Source: Natrialba sp. SSL1
GTDB lineage: Archaea > Halobacteriota > Halobacteria > Halobacteriales > Natrialbaceae
Assembly: GCF_001861355.1 (NCBI RefSeq)
Contig: NZ_MASN01000060.1
Location: 1 to 64,000, forward strand
Length of the DNA stretch: 64,000 bases
Direction of reading: 5' to 3'
In this document: piece by piece, positions 35,950-44,772 of the stretch
How the letters are laid out: every line of letters begins with the position of its first letter
How positions within the stretch are numbered: the stretch's first letter is position 1
Notes under the pieces: model-generated
What the model was told of the DNA's origin: nothing
What the model saw: the letters and a program-made list of their open reading frames with translations, nothing else
The model's database searches: none
Translations under genes and position numbers: made by a program

Positions 35950-38070
35950 GTGACTCCGTCCGGCGATCCGCCACCGGCAGACGGACAGGCGAGTCCGTCA
36001 CAGGTATCGATATCGCTGTTAACCGATGCAGATATCGCAGTCGTGCAACTGACTCCGACTGGCAAGATCGTCGCGACAACCAACGCGTTCGCTGATCAGA
36101 CGGGCTACTCTCGCGCTGCGTTACAGGACAGGTCACTCACAGCACTGCTCACGCACGTTCCAGACGCGCTCGAATCAATTCTGGACGATGAAACGGCGTC
36201 GGAACCATCAGCGACACCATCGGCACCGCCGACACCAGCAACTGAACTCGATACCAACACGCTTGTGCTCCCCATCCAGACGGCAACCGGTGAGACGGTC
36301 AGATTCGAGGCCCAACTCGAGTACACCCCCACCGAAGCGGGAGCAAACGTACTCACGGGGGTACTCACTCGGCTTCCGGACGCCGAACGGGAGTCCGAAT
36401 CGGAACCCGGCGGCGATGTGACGCACTCGAATAGATCACCGGACGACGAGCCGTTTGCGTTCGTCGAGCGGCCGGCGGACACCGTCGAGGGCGAAAAGAC
36501 AGCGCCTGCGAAAGCATTCGTCGCACTGGCCGATGCGCTCTCTGACGGCATCATCGTCCTGGATTCGGACAGTGAAATTCAATACGCGAATCCTGCCGTC
36601 AAGCGCATTCTGGGCTATCCACCAGAGGAACTCGTCGGCGGCAGCAAACTCAGCATTATCCCGGAACGGCTCCGCGAAAACCACCTGCAGGCGCTCGAGC
36701 GCTATCTCGAGACGGGCGAGCGAAACATCGACTGGGAGTACGTCGAACTGCCCGGCCATCACGCGGACGGCCACGAGGTCCCGCTTGGCATCTCGCTCAA
36801 CGATTTCTTCTTCGGCGAGCAACGGTACTTCGTGGGGCTATTCCGGGATATTTCACCCCGGAAGGAAGCCGAGCAGGCGCTCCGCGAGCGTGAACAGCAA
36901 CTCAAGCAGTACAAGGAGTACACTGACGAGATCCTGAACGCGATCGACGACGTGTTCTACGTACTCGATACGGACGGCAGCCTCCAGCGCTGGAACCAGC
37001 GTCTCCGTGAGGTAACCGGCTACACGGACGACGAAATCGAGTCGATGCACGCCGCCGAGTTCTTCAGCGGTTCGGACCGCGACGCCATCACAGACGCCGT
37101 CGTCTCTGGGTTCGAAACGGGACACGCACGCGTCGAGGCCGACGTCGTGACGAAATCCGGAACGCAGATTCCCTACGAGTTCGTCGCCACCACGCTCGAG
37201 GACCCGGACGGACACCCGGTGCTCACCGGAATCGGGCGCGACATGACGACACAGCGCGAACAGCGTCGCAAACTCGAAGCATCGAACGAGCGACTCGAGC
37301 AGTTCGCCTACGCCGCCTCTCACGACCTCCAAGAGCCCCTGCGAATGGTGACCAGCTACCTGCAGCTCATCGACCAGCGATACAGCGACCAACTCGACGA
37401 AGACGGCGAGGAGTTCATCGCGTACGCCGTCGACGGCGCCGAACGAATGCGCGAAATGATCGACGGGTTACTCGAGTACTCGCGGGTAGATACGCGAGGT
37501 GAGCCACTGGAACCGGTCGATCTCGAGGGCGTGCTCGACGACGTGCTCGACGACCTTCAGCTGACGATCGAGGAGTCAGGAGCCGAGCTGACCGTGGATC
37601 CGTTGCCGCGTGTCGCTGGCGACCAGCACCAGCTTCGGCAGGTGTTTCAGAACCTCGTGACGAACGCGATCGCCTACAGCGGTGAGGGGGCGCCGGTGGT
37701 TCATATTTCGGCTGAGCGGGTGTCGGCTGTCGCTGGGGACGAGGGTGGGAACGGAGACGGAACCGGGGATGGCGGAGAGAAGATGTGGCGACTCGCGGTC
37801 GCCGACGAGGGAGTCGGCATCGAACCGGGCGAGACCGACCGTATTTTTCAGGTCTTTCAGCGACTACACGAGAGCACCGGCGACGGGACCGGCCTCGGGC
37901 TTGCACTGACACGCCGGATCGTCGAACGCCACGGTGGGCAGATCTGGGTCGAGTCCGAGCCGGGGGAGGGATCGACGTTCTTCCTGACGCTGCCAGCGGT
38001 CAGTGAGTCGTCCGGAGACGGGGACGGGGACGGGGACGAAAACGAGGACCGTGACGATCGGCGTCACTGA
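35950..38070 (+). CDS. Soluble PAS-domain sensor histidine kinase
   Basis: A 706-residue cytoplasmic sensor kinase without membrane helices. Three PAS-like regions lie at about 10-120, 190-310 and 325-440. The HisKA phosphoacceptor is His458 in YAASHDLQEPLRMVTSYLQL. The HATPase domain shows QVFQNLVTNAIAYS, DEGVGI, and the G2 box GTGLGLALTRRIVERHGG. The C-terminus is a slippage-like GDGDGDGDE tail. No receiver domain or response regulator gene is adjacent, so the partner is unknown. It probably senses a small molecule, redox or light state through PAS. GTG start is set by promoter spacing. Confidence 0.92.
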   Translation: MTPSGDPPPADGQASPSQVSISLLTDADIAVVQLTPTGKIVATTNAFADQTGYSRAALQDRSLTALLTHVPDALESILDDETASEPSATPSAPPTPATELDTNTLVLPIQTATGETVRFEAQLEYTPTEAGANVLTGVLTRLPDAERESESEPGGDVTHSNRSPDDEPFAFVERPADTVEGEKTAPAKAFVALADALSDGIIVLDSDSEIQYANPAVKRILGYPPEELVGGSKLSIIPERLRENHLQALERYLETGERNIDWEYVELPGHHADGHEVPLGISLNDFFFGEQRYFVGLFRDISPRKEAEQALREREQQLKQYKEYTDEILNAIDDVFYVLDTDGSLQRWNQRLREVTGYTDDEIESMHAAEFFSGSDRDAITDAVVSGFETGHARVEADVVTKSGTQIPYEFVATTLEDPDGHPVLTGIGRDMTTQREQRRKLEASNERLEQFAYAASHDLQEPLRMVTSYLQLIDQRYSDQLDEDGEEFIAYAVDGAERMREMIDGLLEYSRVDTRGEPLEPVDLEGVLDDVLDDLQLTIEESGAELTVDPLPRVAGDQHQLRQVFQNLVTNAIAYSGEGAPVVHISAERVSAVAGDEGGNGDGTGDGGEKMWRLAVADEGVGIEPGETDRIFQVFQRLHESTGDGTGLGLALTRRIVERHGGQIWVESEPGEGSTFFLTLPAVSESSGDGDGDGDENEDRDDRRH

Positions 38071-38167
38071 GTCGAGGAACCTGGCTACACGCCAACTATG
38101 CGGTCGGTGTGTGATTGCAGAGAGACAGACCGCGAGCCAGATCGGCGCTCAGTCGGAGACGAATCCT

Positions 38168-38202
38168 GCGTTGGTGGGACAGCTCCCGCGTTGGTGAGAC
38201 AG
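38168..38202. repeat. 15-bp direct repeat between convergent genes
   Basis: GCGTTGGTGGGACAG at 38168-38182 recurs as GCGTTGGTGAGACAG at 38188-38202 (one mismatch, 20-bp period). It lies between the kinase stop and the end of the minus-strand regulator. Confidence 0.6.
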
Positions 38203-38213
38203 AAATAACCCCA

Positions 38214-39338
38214 TCACAGCACGAAGAGCCAGCAGACCACTCCCAGGGCGGCGAGAATCGGGTGTAAAAGAATGGAGACGGCCGTCCGTGTCGAAATCGG
38301 ATCGCCGCGATCGCGGTGGCGGGCACCGAGTCGACCGACGAGGTAGGCGAGCGAACCGAGCGGCGTTGCGAACAGCGCGACGGTGAGGGGGCCGAACCAG
38401 AGGAGAACCGGATCGGCGCCGGTCCTGACGAGTTCGCCGGCGACGAGATACCCCCAGATACCGACGACGGGAGCGCTCGCGGCCGCCCAGCTTAGCAGCA
38501 GTCCGTCGTTTGCGTACGCGACCGCGGTGGCAGCGAGTACGCCCGCCGGAATCACGAGTTGCACGCCGAGCCACGCGGCGAGCGTAAGCCGATGTCCGGC
38601 ACCGACGGCGACGAGGTCCAGCGCGAGAAACGTCGCGAACGCGAAGGCAGCGATCCAGACGGTGTACCGGCGACTCGCACCGACTCGGTGACCGAACAGG
38701 AGACGCGAGCGGCCGTGCCGGCGGGTGAAAGCGGACGCTGGTGTCTCACGCTCGAACAGCCCCGCACGATCCGCCGCCAAAACGACGAGCAGCCCACAAC
38801 AAAACGTCAGGACGGCAGCCGCGAATCCGGGTGGCGTCGTCGTTGTGGCAGCCGTCGTCGCTGGTCCGGCATCGTCAGCGAGCATCCCGATCCGCGCCGG
38901 CTCGCGGACGAGCACGCCAACGACCAGCGCGACGAGACTCACGAGCGCGATCGGTGCGAACAACCGGTCGACAGCGGCTGCGAGCCGCTCGACGAATCCC
39001 GGTTCGCCAGCCGCGATGACAACCGCTTGCTTCGACGGCTCGTAGACCGTGACCTCCCGGCCGTTCTCGCCGTACCGGGTTTCGACCGGCTCCAGCAGGT
39101 CCGCCGACTCGAGTTTGTCCACGTGATAGCCGACGTTCTGAATGCTCGTCTCGAGTTCCGCGGCCAGTTCCGAGCGGGTGCAGCCCTCCTTGTAACACGC
39201 CGCTAACACGGCACGAGAGGTTTCGGAGCCGAGCGCGTCGAACAGTTGGTCCGCGTCCTCGCCCTCGAGTCCGGCGACGGCTGGCTCGTCGGCGTCCTCG
39301 CGAAATCGTCGTACGAGCCGGCCGGCGAGTCGATCCAT
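38214..39338 (-). CDS. Membrane-tethered ArsR-type winged-helix regulator
   Basis: A 374-residue protein. Residues about 28-115 are a winged helix: LFDALGSETSRAVLAACYKE, then TRSELAAELETSIQNVGYHV as recognition helix region and a YGENGREVTVYEP wing. The remaining part holds about seven to eight hydrophobic helices (from ~128 to the C-terminus) with a short polar loop containing many Thr. Such one-component membrane regulators could pass a membrane signal directly to DNA. The gene is convergent with the sensor kinase. No target is apparent. Confidence 0.85.
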   Translation of the reverse strand: MDRLAGRLVRRFREDADEPAVAGLEGEDADQLFDALGSETSRAVLAACYKEGCTRSELAAELETSIQNVGYHVDKLESADLLEPVETRYGENGREVTVYEPSKQAVVIAAGEPGFVERLAAAVDRLFAPIALVSLVALVVGVLVREPARIGMLADDAGPATTAATTTTPPGFAAAVLTFCCGLLVVLAADRAGLFERETPASAFTRRHGRSRLLFGHRVGASRRYTVWIAAFAFATFLALDLVAVGAGHRLTLAAWLGVQLVIPAGVLAATAVAYANDGLLLSWAAASAPVVGIWGYLVAGELVRTGADPVLLWFGPLTVALFATPLGSLAYLVGRLGARHRDRGDPISTRTAVSILLHPILAALGVVCWLFVL

Positions 39339-39540
39339 ACCCGAACTGTCGTACTCGATGATAAAAGCATGTCCGGGCGGTCAAACGGTCGTTTGAGCCG
39401 GCGGTACGAGCCATCCGACGGCGGATACCCGAGTCAGCTAGATCTGTCGTTGAAGGTGGTTTTGGTTTCATCCGGTGTCCCACCCGTGTAGCCATGCCGG
39501 GCTACCGTTTACGGACGGCCGCCTCGAATCCAATCGCGAA

Positions 39541-39804
39541 ATGCTCGAACTGTATCAAGCAGAAGGCTGTCCGCACAGCACGGACGTCCGCGAGACGCTC
39601 ACCGATCTCGGCGTCTCGTACGTGATTCACAACCCGCGCCGTCCCGGCGGGGAGGGCGGCGACGTGCTCAACGACCAGACCTACGAGACGATGACGGCGC
39701 TCAGCGACGAGGATTCGATCCCGTTCCTGGTCGATACGGATCGTGAAAAAACGCTCTCGGAGAGCGAGGAAATCGTGGCCTATCTCGAGGAGCACTACGG
39801 GTAA
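39541..39804 (+). CDS. Glutaredoxin/GST N-terminal-like thioredoxin-fold protein
   Basis: An 87-residue thioredoxin-fold protein with CPHS at residues 10-13, a monothiol variant of the glutaredoxin CPYC site. The cis-proline segment is SIPFLVD, and ESEEIVAYLEEHYG near the end matches GST N-terminal domains. A longer in-frame start at 39475 adds 22 residues without homology. Possible roles are glutaredoxin-like thiol transfer with gamma-glutamylcysteine, the main low-molecular-weight thiol of haloarchaea. A relative with CPYC lies at 44772-45116. Confidence 0.88.
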   Translation: MLELYQAEGCPHSTDVRETLTDLGVSYVIHNPRRPGGEGGDVLNDQTYETMTALSDEDSIPFLVDTDREKTLSESEEIVAYLEEHYG

Positions 39805-39816
39805 TCGAGTCGTCGC

Positions 39817-42030
39817 TTAGTCGGCAGCGACTTCGAGCTTCGCCGTCTCCTGTGCCCCAATGGCTTCGACGACGAGTTCGGCGATGTCGACGATTTCGAT
39901 GTCGTCCTCGTAGCCGCCGGTCTTGCGACCGTCTTCGTACATCGTCATGCACATCGGACAGGCGACGACGAATTTTTCAACGCCAGCGCCGGCGTCGGTG
40001 TCCTCGAGTGCCTCCCGAATCCGTTCCTCGCTCGGCTTTGGCTCCTCTTCGAAGTCCATCCAGAGACCACCGCCACCGCCACCACAACAGAACGAGTTGT
40101 CGCGGTTGCGCGGCATCTCGTCGAGCTCACAGCCCGTCGCACGGATGAGGTCACGCGGCGCCTCGTACTCGTCGTTGTACCGGCCCAGGTGACACGGGTC
40201 GTGGTACGTGACGGTGTAGTCGAGTTCGGTTCCGTTCAGGTCGAGCGCGCCGCCCTGCACGAGTTCCTCCACGGCCTGCGTCCAGTGGAGCACGTCGATC
40301 TCGCCGTCTGCGTTCCACTCGTCGGTGTAGTCGAACGGCATCATCGGGTCGTCTGCGAACTCCTCGAAGTCGAGCTCCGGATACTCGTTTTTGAACGTGT
40401 TGTAGGAGTGTGGGTCCGTACAGACGATTTTGTCGAACTCGCAGTCCTCCCAGGTCTCGACGTGGTGGCCGGCGAGTTCGACGTAGAGGAACTCCTCACC
40501 GACACGACGGATGTCGTTGCCGTCGTACTTTTCATCCTCGAAGAGGATCCCGAAGCTGACGTCTGCTTCCTGCAAGATTGTCGCGAGCGAGCGTGCAACC
40601 TGCTTGTTGCGCTCGTCGTAGCTCGGGTAGTCCCCGACGTACCAGAGGTAGTCGACTTCCTCCTCACGGGCGTCGGCCACGTCGAACTCGAGTTCGTCCG
40701 CCCAGTCGGCGCGGTCGCGAGGCGAGTCGCCGAAGGTGTTGCCGTCCTGCATGACGTTCTGGAAGACGTCTTGCATGCTGGGGGCGATGTCACCCTGATC
40801 GGTCATCTGGCGGTTGAGTCGCGTGAAGGACTGGAGGTGCTCGATCTCGACGGGACAGGCGTCCATGCAGGCCATGCAGGCCATGCAGGACTCCATCGTT
40901 TCCGTGTTGATGACGCTCGTGCCGCCGTCGGCGATGATCGGCTTCTCTTCGCCGCCGTCGTCGAGTTCCTCGCGGTACTTCTTGAGGTCGAGGATGACGT
41001 TTCGCGGGTCGAGCGGGCGGTCGGAGGCCTTCGCCGGACAGACCGACGAACAGCGACCACACTTGGTACAGGCGTCCTGATCGAGGATTTCCTTCCAGGT
41101 GAAGTCGTCGATGGATTCGGCGTTCGTCGCGTCTAAGTCCGACGGGACGTTTGGCAGGCGTGCACCGGCCTTCTCGTCGCGCGTGACGACGTTCGCGAAC
41201 GAGGAGATCATGTGGAACGGCTTGGCGTACGGAATCCACGCGACGAAGAAGAGCGCAAGAAGCGAGTGGGACCACCAGAACAGCCAGTGGATCGTCTCGG
41301 CGTTGTAGCCGAGGGCTCCCGCCGCGCTGTAGTCGACGCCGTTGACCGTCGCCTCGAGTGCGGCACCGGTCGTCGGTACGTCGATCGCCTGGAAGATCAT
41401 CGCGATGCCGTAGCCAACGAAGCTCACGATTTCGTGGTCAGGCATGCCGGTCGCGTAGATGCGTGCGCCTTCGAGCAGGAAGCCACCGACACCGAGACCG
41501 AACAGCGTCCAGATGAAGAGGTCGTCCTCGTTCGAGGTGTGTCGACCCCAGAGGCGGTGATTGCGGACCCAGTAGCGACGGTACATCGCCATCCCGATCC
41601 CGACGACGAACAGCAGTCCCATCGCGTCGACCATGAACTGATAGGCGAGATAGAAATCACCCTCCCAGAAGACGATGCCGAAGATGAGTTCGGACGTGTA
41701 CTGCTCGAAACCGATGATCAGCGTCGCGATGAGCAGCGTCAGGAATCCCCAGAGGATAAACGAGTGCATCAACCCGCCGTACAGATCCCGATTGAACTGC
41801 TTCTCGTTCGAGAGAACGATCTTTGCAGAACTCACGATACGACTCGGCAGATCGTTGAGACGGGCGAACGGATCGTCGTCGCCCTGCGCGTACCGGCTAA
41901 ATCGCAGGTACACGCCGTATGCGAAGACAGCGAGAGTTATCGCTACAAGGAGATAGAACAGAACGTACCCGACGTCACTGATCCCCAGGTAGGTCTCCCT
42001 CCCTGCGTTCGCCTGTGCTATGACGTTCAT
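39817..42030 (-). CDS. Fused cytochrome b-like/heterodisulfide reductase-like iron-sulfur oxidoreductase
   Basis: A 737-residue membrane enzyme. The N-terminal ~275 residues carry five or six helices with histidines in a NarI/HdrE-like heme b domain (GGLMHSFILWGF, LFWWSHSLLALFF). Two 4Fe-4S motifs follow at about 320-400 (CTKCGRCSSVCPA and CMACMACMDACPVE). Two CCG-type domains end the protein, the second with HDPCHLGRYN, SFCCGGGGGG and CPMCMTMYE. It resembles HdrD fused to HdrE and FadF-like proteins that pass electrons to the quinone pool. ATG 42030 fits the TATA spacing; a TTG two codons earlier is less likely. Confidence 0.9.
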   Translation of the reverse strand: MNVIAQANAGRETYLGISDVGYVLFYLLVAITLAVFAYGVYLRFSRYAQGDDDPFARLNDLPSRIVSSAKIVLSNEKQFNRDLYGGLMHSFILWGFLTLLIATLIIGFEQYTSELIFGIVFWEGDFYLAYQFMVDAMGLLFVVGIGMAMYRRYWVRNHRLWGRHTSNEDDLFIWTLFGLGVGGFLLEGARIYATGMPDHEIVSFVGYGIAMIFQAIDVPTTGAALEATVNGVDYSAAGALGYNAETIHWLFWWSHSLLALFFVAWIPYAKPFHMISSFANVVTRDEKAGARLPNVPSDLDATNAESIDDFTWKEILDQDACTKCGRCSSVCPAKASDRPLDPRNVILDLKKYREELDDGGEEKPIIADGGTSVINTETMESCMACMACMDACPVEIEHLQSFTRLNRQMTDQGDIAPSMQDVFQNVMQDGNTFGDSPRDRADWADELEFDVADAREEEVDYLWYVGDYPSYDERNKQVARSLATILQEADVSFGILFEDEKYDGNDIRRVGEEFLYVELAGHHVETWEDCEFDKIVCTDPHSYNTFKNEYPELDFEEFADDPMMPFDYTDEWNADGEIDVLHWTQAVEELVQGGALDLNGTELDYTVTYHDPCHLGRYNDEYEAPRDLIRATGCELDEMPRNRDNSFCCGGGGGGLWMDFEEEPKPSEERIREALEDTDAGAGVEKFVVACPMCMTMYEDGRKTGGYEDDIEIVDIAELVVEAIGAQETAKLEVAAD

Positions 42031-42051
42031 ATGCAATCAGGGGGTGGGGCG

Positions 42052-42060
42052 TAACTTAAT
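42052..42060 (-). promoter_or_regulatory. TATA-like element for the Hdr-like gene
   Basis: Minus strand reads ATTAAGTTA, centred 26 nt upstream of the ATG at 42030. Confidence 0.5.
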
Positions 42061-42178
42061 TCTTGCCACACCGCGCGAGAGACGACCGCTACGCCCTCTT
42101 GCGGAAATTATTCCTGCGTTTTCAAGTTTATAATTGTTGTCAATGCGTCAGTTGCGCCCAACGCTATCTGGCAACAGT

Positions 42179-42187
42179 CTTAAATAG
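42179..42187 (+). promoter_or_regulatory. TATA box for the Cmi4-like gene
   Basis: CTTAAATAG is centred 28 nt before the ATG at 42211. Confidence 0.6.
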
Positions 42188-42210
42188 CCTCCCATCGGGA
42201 GTGTCCACCC

Positions 42211-42801
42211 ATGAACGAAAAAACCGAAGAACTCCGCGATATCTTCACCGACGTGACCGACGGCGAGGAGACGATCACCGAATCGCAGGAAGACACCCGT
42301 GGATCACTCGAGAAGGACGAGCAAACTGACGACGAGCGACTCGAGAGCGTCGTCGCGCAGATGCGCGAGCGCTACGAGTTCGAGACGCCGCTGTCGGACG
42401 AGGAGTTGATCGCAGTCGCGAAGGCGTTCTACGACGACGACAGCGATGCGGCTATCGCTGACGACCTCGGCGCTACTCCCGAGGCCGTCTTCGAGGCCCG
42501 CATGGCCCTCCACCTCGTCGGCGAGGACGATGCCGACGAGGTGGACCTCGTTGCGATTCGCGACCGCGACGAGGACGACGAAACGCTCGCGACAGAGTAC
42601 GACGTGAGCGCCGACGAGATCCGTCGCTTCCGCCGCATTGCGGCCGCACAGGACGAATCTCGTGCCGCAAACGACCGCTACCGCGACGAGTTCGACAGCA
42701 TCCTCGCCGACGCCGACCTCTCGGCACAGATGGCGACCGACGTGCGCGAGGACGGTCTCGAAGACGCGACCGAGGGGATGGAGACGAACGTCGACTTCTA
42801 A
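42211..42801 (+). CDS. Conditioned-medium-induced protein 4-like (Cmi4) haloarchaeal protein
   Basis: A 196-residue, highly acidic soluble protein. It opens with MNEKTEELRDIFTDVTDGEE. The middle carries two helix-turn-helix-like modules: LIAVAKAFYDDDSDAAIADD followed by LGATPEAVFEARMALHLVGE, and ATEYDVSADEIRRFRRIAAA. From memory it matches the haloarchaeal family annotated as conditioned medium-induced protein 4, named from quorum-like growth experiments. The HTH-like repeats suggest DNA binding, which is inference. A strong leaderless promoter is present. Confidence 0.8.
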   Translation: MNEKTEELRDIFTDVTDGEETITESQEDTRGSLEKDEQTDDERLESVVAQMRERYEFETPLSDEELIAVAKAFYDDDSDAAIADDLGATPEAVFEARMALHLVGEDDADEVDLVAIRDRDEDDETLATEYDVSADEIRRFRRIAAAQDESRAANDRYRDEFDSILADADLSAQMATDVREDGLEDATEGMETNVDF

Positions 42802-42852
42802 CGCTCCACTCAACTGCGCCGTTCCGGTTGGCGACCCCACACGCTGCGCGGG

Positions 42853-42860
42853 TTTTTATA
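42853..42860 (+). promoter_or_regulatory. TATA box for the Cas4-like gene
   Basis: TTTTTATA is centred about 26 nt before the GTG at 42883, supporting a leaderless GTG start. Confidence 0.55.
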
Positions 42861-42882
42861 CGAAGAGCCGGCCAGACGAGCC

Positions 42883-43566
42883 GTGAGCCACCCCCACGTC
42901 ACGTTCAGCGACCTCCGAACCGCCGCCTACTGCCCGCGAAAGTGTTACTACCAGCGGACGCGCGAAACGGACCACAACCCACCGCCCGAAATCGAGACGA
43001 TCCGCACCCTTGCAACCCAGTACGAGCGACTCCTCGAGTCCCCTGTGGCTGCACTCGAGTCCGAACCGATCGCGCGACCGCCAGCCAACTATCAGCGGAC
43101 GCTGGCCGAAACGCACGAGCGCCTCGAGAAACGCGGCGAGTGGAAGCGCCTCTGCAACCCGGAGCAGTGGAACGTACTCGTTTCGGGGAAAGACTGTCGC
43201 GGACGAGTTCACAAGGTTCTCACGGAGCCGCTGGAACCCGTGCTGGTCTCGACCGGCTCACCGCCTGAGCAAGGTGTCTGGGAGCCACAGACGGTTCACG
43301 CTGTCGCGGCCGCGAAGGCACTCGCCTGGGAGCACGAAACGGTGATCGAGCGGGTCTGGCTCGAGTACCCCGCCCACGGCGTCATCCGTGAGGTTCAGTT
43401 GACGACCCGCCGGAAGGCACGGTATCGACGCGCGCTGCGGACGGTTCGCGAACTGGACGGGCCGCCAGCACGGACGACGAACCGGTCGAAGTGTGAATCC
43501 TGCGAGTTCGCCGAGGAGTGTGGCGTGCGGACGCGAACGCTGCGGTCGCTGCTCGGCTTCGGCTGA
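42883..43566 (+). CDS. Stand-alone Cas4-like protein, nuclease residues apparently lost
   Basis: A 227-residue protein of the Cas4/Dna2 PD-(D/E)XK group. The four iron-sulfur cysteines are present: two in AAYCPRKCYY near the N-terminus and others in KCESCEFAEECG near the C-terminus. In the core, where active Cas4 has a GxxD strand and an E-x-K strand, this protein reads GRVHKVLTEP and PVLVSTGSP, so the Asp is His and the Lys position is Ser. QTVHAVAAAKALAWE is the usual following helix. No CRISPR array or other cas gene is nearby. It is likely a DNA- or protein-binding Fe-S protein rather than a nuclease. Confidence 0.8.
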   Translation: MSHPHVTFSDLRTAAYCPRKCYYQRTRETDHNPPPEIETIRTLATQYERLLESPVAALESEPIARPPANYQRTLAETHERLEKRGEWKRLCNPEQWNVLVSGKDCRGRVHKVLTEPLEPVLVSTGSPPEQGVWEPQTVHAVAAAKALAWEHETVIERVWLEYPAHGVIREVQLTTRRKARYRRALRTVRELDGPPARTTNRSKCESCEFAEECGVRTRTLRSLLGFG

Positions 43567-43592
43567 GGGGCAAGCGGAGATTTCACCAGGAA

Positions 43593-44183
43593 TCAGTGCG
43601 TCGCGAACCAGGTCTCGATCTCGTCGGCCAGCGCACCGCGACGGTGGATCGTCTCGCTCGACGGATCGACGACGGTGCTTTCGGTACCCGGCGTCTCGCC
43701 ACCATCGAGCACCGCCGCGACGGACGCACGGAGGTCGTCGTCGAGGTCTGCGAGTCGCCGAACGCTTCCGCTCCCGCTCACGTTCGCGCTCGTGGCCGTG
43801 ATCGGCGTCCCTGCGCGTTCACACAGCGCCAGCGCGGTCGGCTGATCGGGGACGCGGATCCCGACGCGGTCCTCGCCCGCAGTCAACACGTCGGGGACGT
43901 TCTCGAGTCGGCGACAGAGAACCGTCACGGGGCCGGGGAGAAACGTAGCCATGAATCGCCGCTCGCGCTCGGTTGTGCGGACGTAGTCGAACGCTGCTGG
44001 CACTGAAGGGACGCCGAGCGAGATCGGCTTGGAGCGGTCCCGGCCCTTCACCTCGAAGACGCGCTCGACGGCGTCGGGATCGAGTGCGTCCGCACCGAGG
44101 CCGTAGACGGTTTCGGTGGGGTAGACGACGAGGTCGCCGTCGCGGATGGCGTCCGCGGCACGGTCGATGGAAGTGGGTGACAT
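43593..44183 (-). CDS. Threonylcarbamoyl-AMP synthase (Sua5/YrdC/TsaC family)
   Basis: A 196-residue YrdC-fold enzyme that makes threonylcarbamoyl-adenylate for the t6A37 modification of ANN-decoding tRNAs. Characteristic pieces: VVYPTETVYGLGADA at 19-33, KGRDRSKPISLGV at about 46-58, and ITATSANVSGSG. It lacks the C-terminal Sua5 domain and so is the short TsaC/YrdC type. ATG 44183 is chosen because the upstream 19 residues of the longer frame are unrelated. It converges with the Cas4-like gene. Confidence 0.93.
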   Translation of the reverse strand: MSPTSIDRAADAIRDGDLVVYPTETVYGLGADALDPDAVERVFEVKGRDRSKPISLGVPSVPAAFDYVRTTERERRFMATFLPGPVTVLCRRLENVPDVLTAGEDRVGIRVPDQPTALALCERAGTPITATSANVSGSGSVRRLADLDDDLRASVAAVLDGGETPGTESTVVDPSSETIHRRGALADEIETWFATH

Positions 44184-44256
44184 TTGGCGAGAACTGGGGC
44201 CGGTACCGCAAAAAGGATACCGCGTTCCAGCGGACGGCAAGCCCGTTCCGTCGGGT

Positions 44257-44772
44257 TCAGAGCCCGAACTCGTCCTCGAGTTCGTCGTACTCCGGGAACT
44301 CGGGCCAGTCGGTGGCGACCCACGAGGCGGTGATCGTCATGTCGTCGTCGATGGCGAAGAAGGCCACTCGCGGCTCGCTCACACCAGCCATCCCGTCGAG
44401 ATCGTGTGGAATCCCGTAGGCGTCTGCGACGTCGTTTGCCGGGTCGGCAAAGAGGTCGAACGGGGCGTCGTTCTCGGCGATGAATTGCGAAATTGCGTAC
44501 GGCGTCGAGGCCGTGACGCCGACGACGCGGTCGGCACGCTCGGCCCAGTCGCGGTCGCGCAGTTCCTCCCAGACGTAGGTGCCGACGAACGAACCGATCA
44601 TCGGCGTGAAGACGACGATCGTCTGGCCACCGCCACCCTCGGCGACGAGCTCGGAGAGCGTGCGGTCTTCCCAGAACTCGTCCGTCACGAGCGGCCGAGT
44701 GAAATCGGGTGCCGATTCGCCGACGTCAGGGTGGTCCGCCGGACCAAGATCGACGACATCGAATTCGGGCAT
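44257..44772 (-). CDS. Peroxiredoxin-like protein without cysteine
   Basis: A 171-residue AhpC/TSA-fold protein. The order of elements is that of a peroxiredoxin: APDFTRPL, LSELVAEGGGGQTIVVFTP, then VTASTPYAISQF and a late ADAYGIP. At the peroxidatic site, where PxxxTxxC is expected, it reads TPMIGSFVGTYVWEE, and the whole protein has no cysteine. It therefore cannot use thiol peroxidase chemistry. It overlaps the upstream glutaredoxin gene by one base and probably works with it, perhaps as a binding or regulatory subunit. Confidence 0.85.
   Translation of the reverse strand: MPEFDVVDLGPADHPDVGESAPDFTRPLVTDEFWEDRTLSELVAEGGGGQTIVVFTPMIGSFVGTYVWEELRDRDWAERADRVVGVTASTPYAISQFIAENDAPFDLFADPANDVADAYGIPHDLDGMAGVSEPRVAFFAIDDDMTITASWVATDWPEFPEYDELEDEFGL

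Noticed and set aside
42883-43566. A CRISPR-Cas locus around the Cas4-like gene
   Set aside because: There are no other cas genes and no direct-repeat/spacer array in the flanking sequence.
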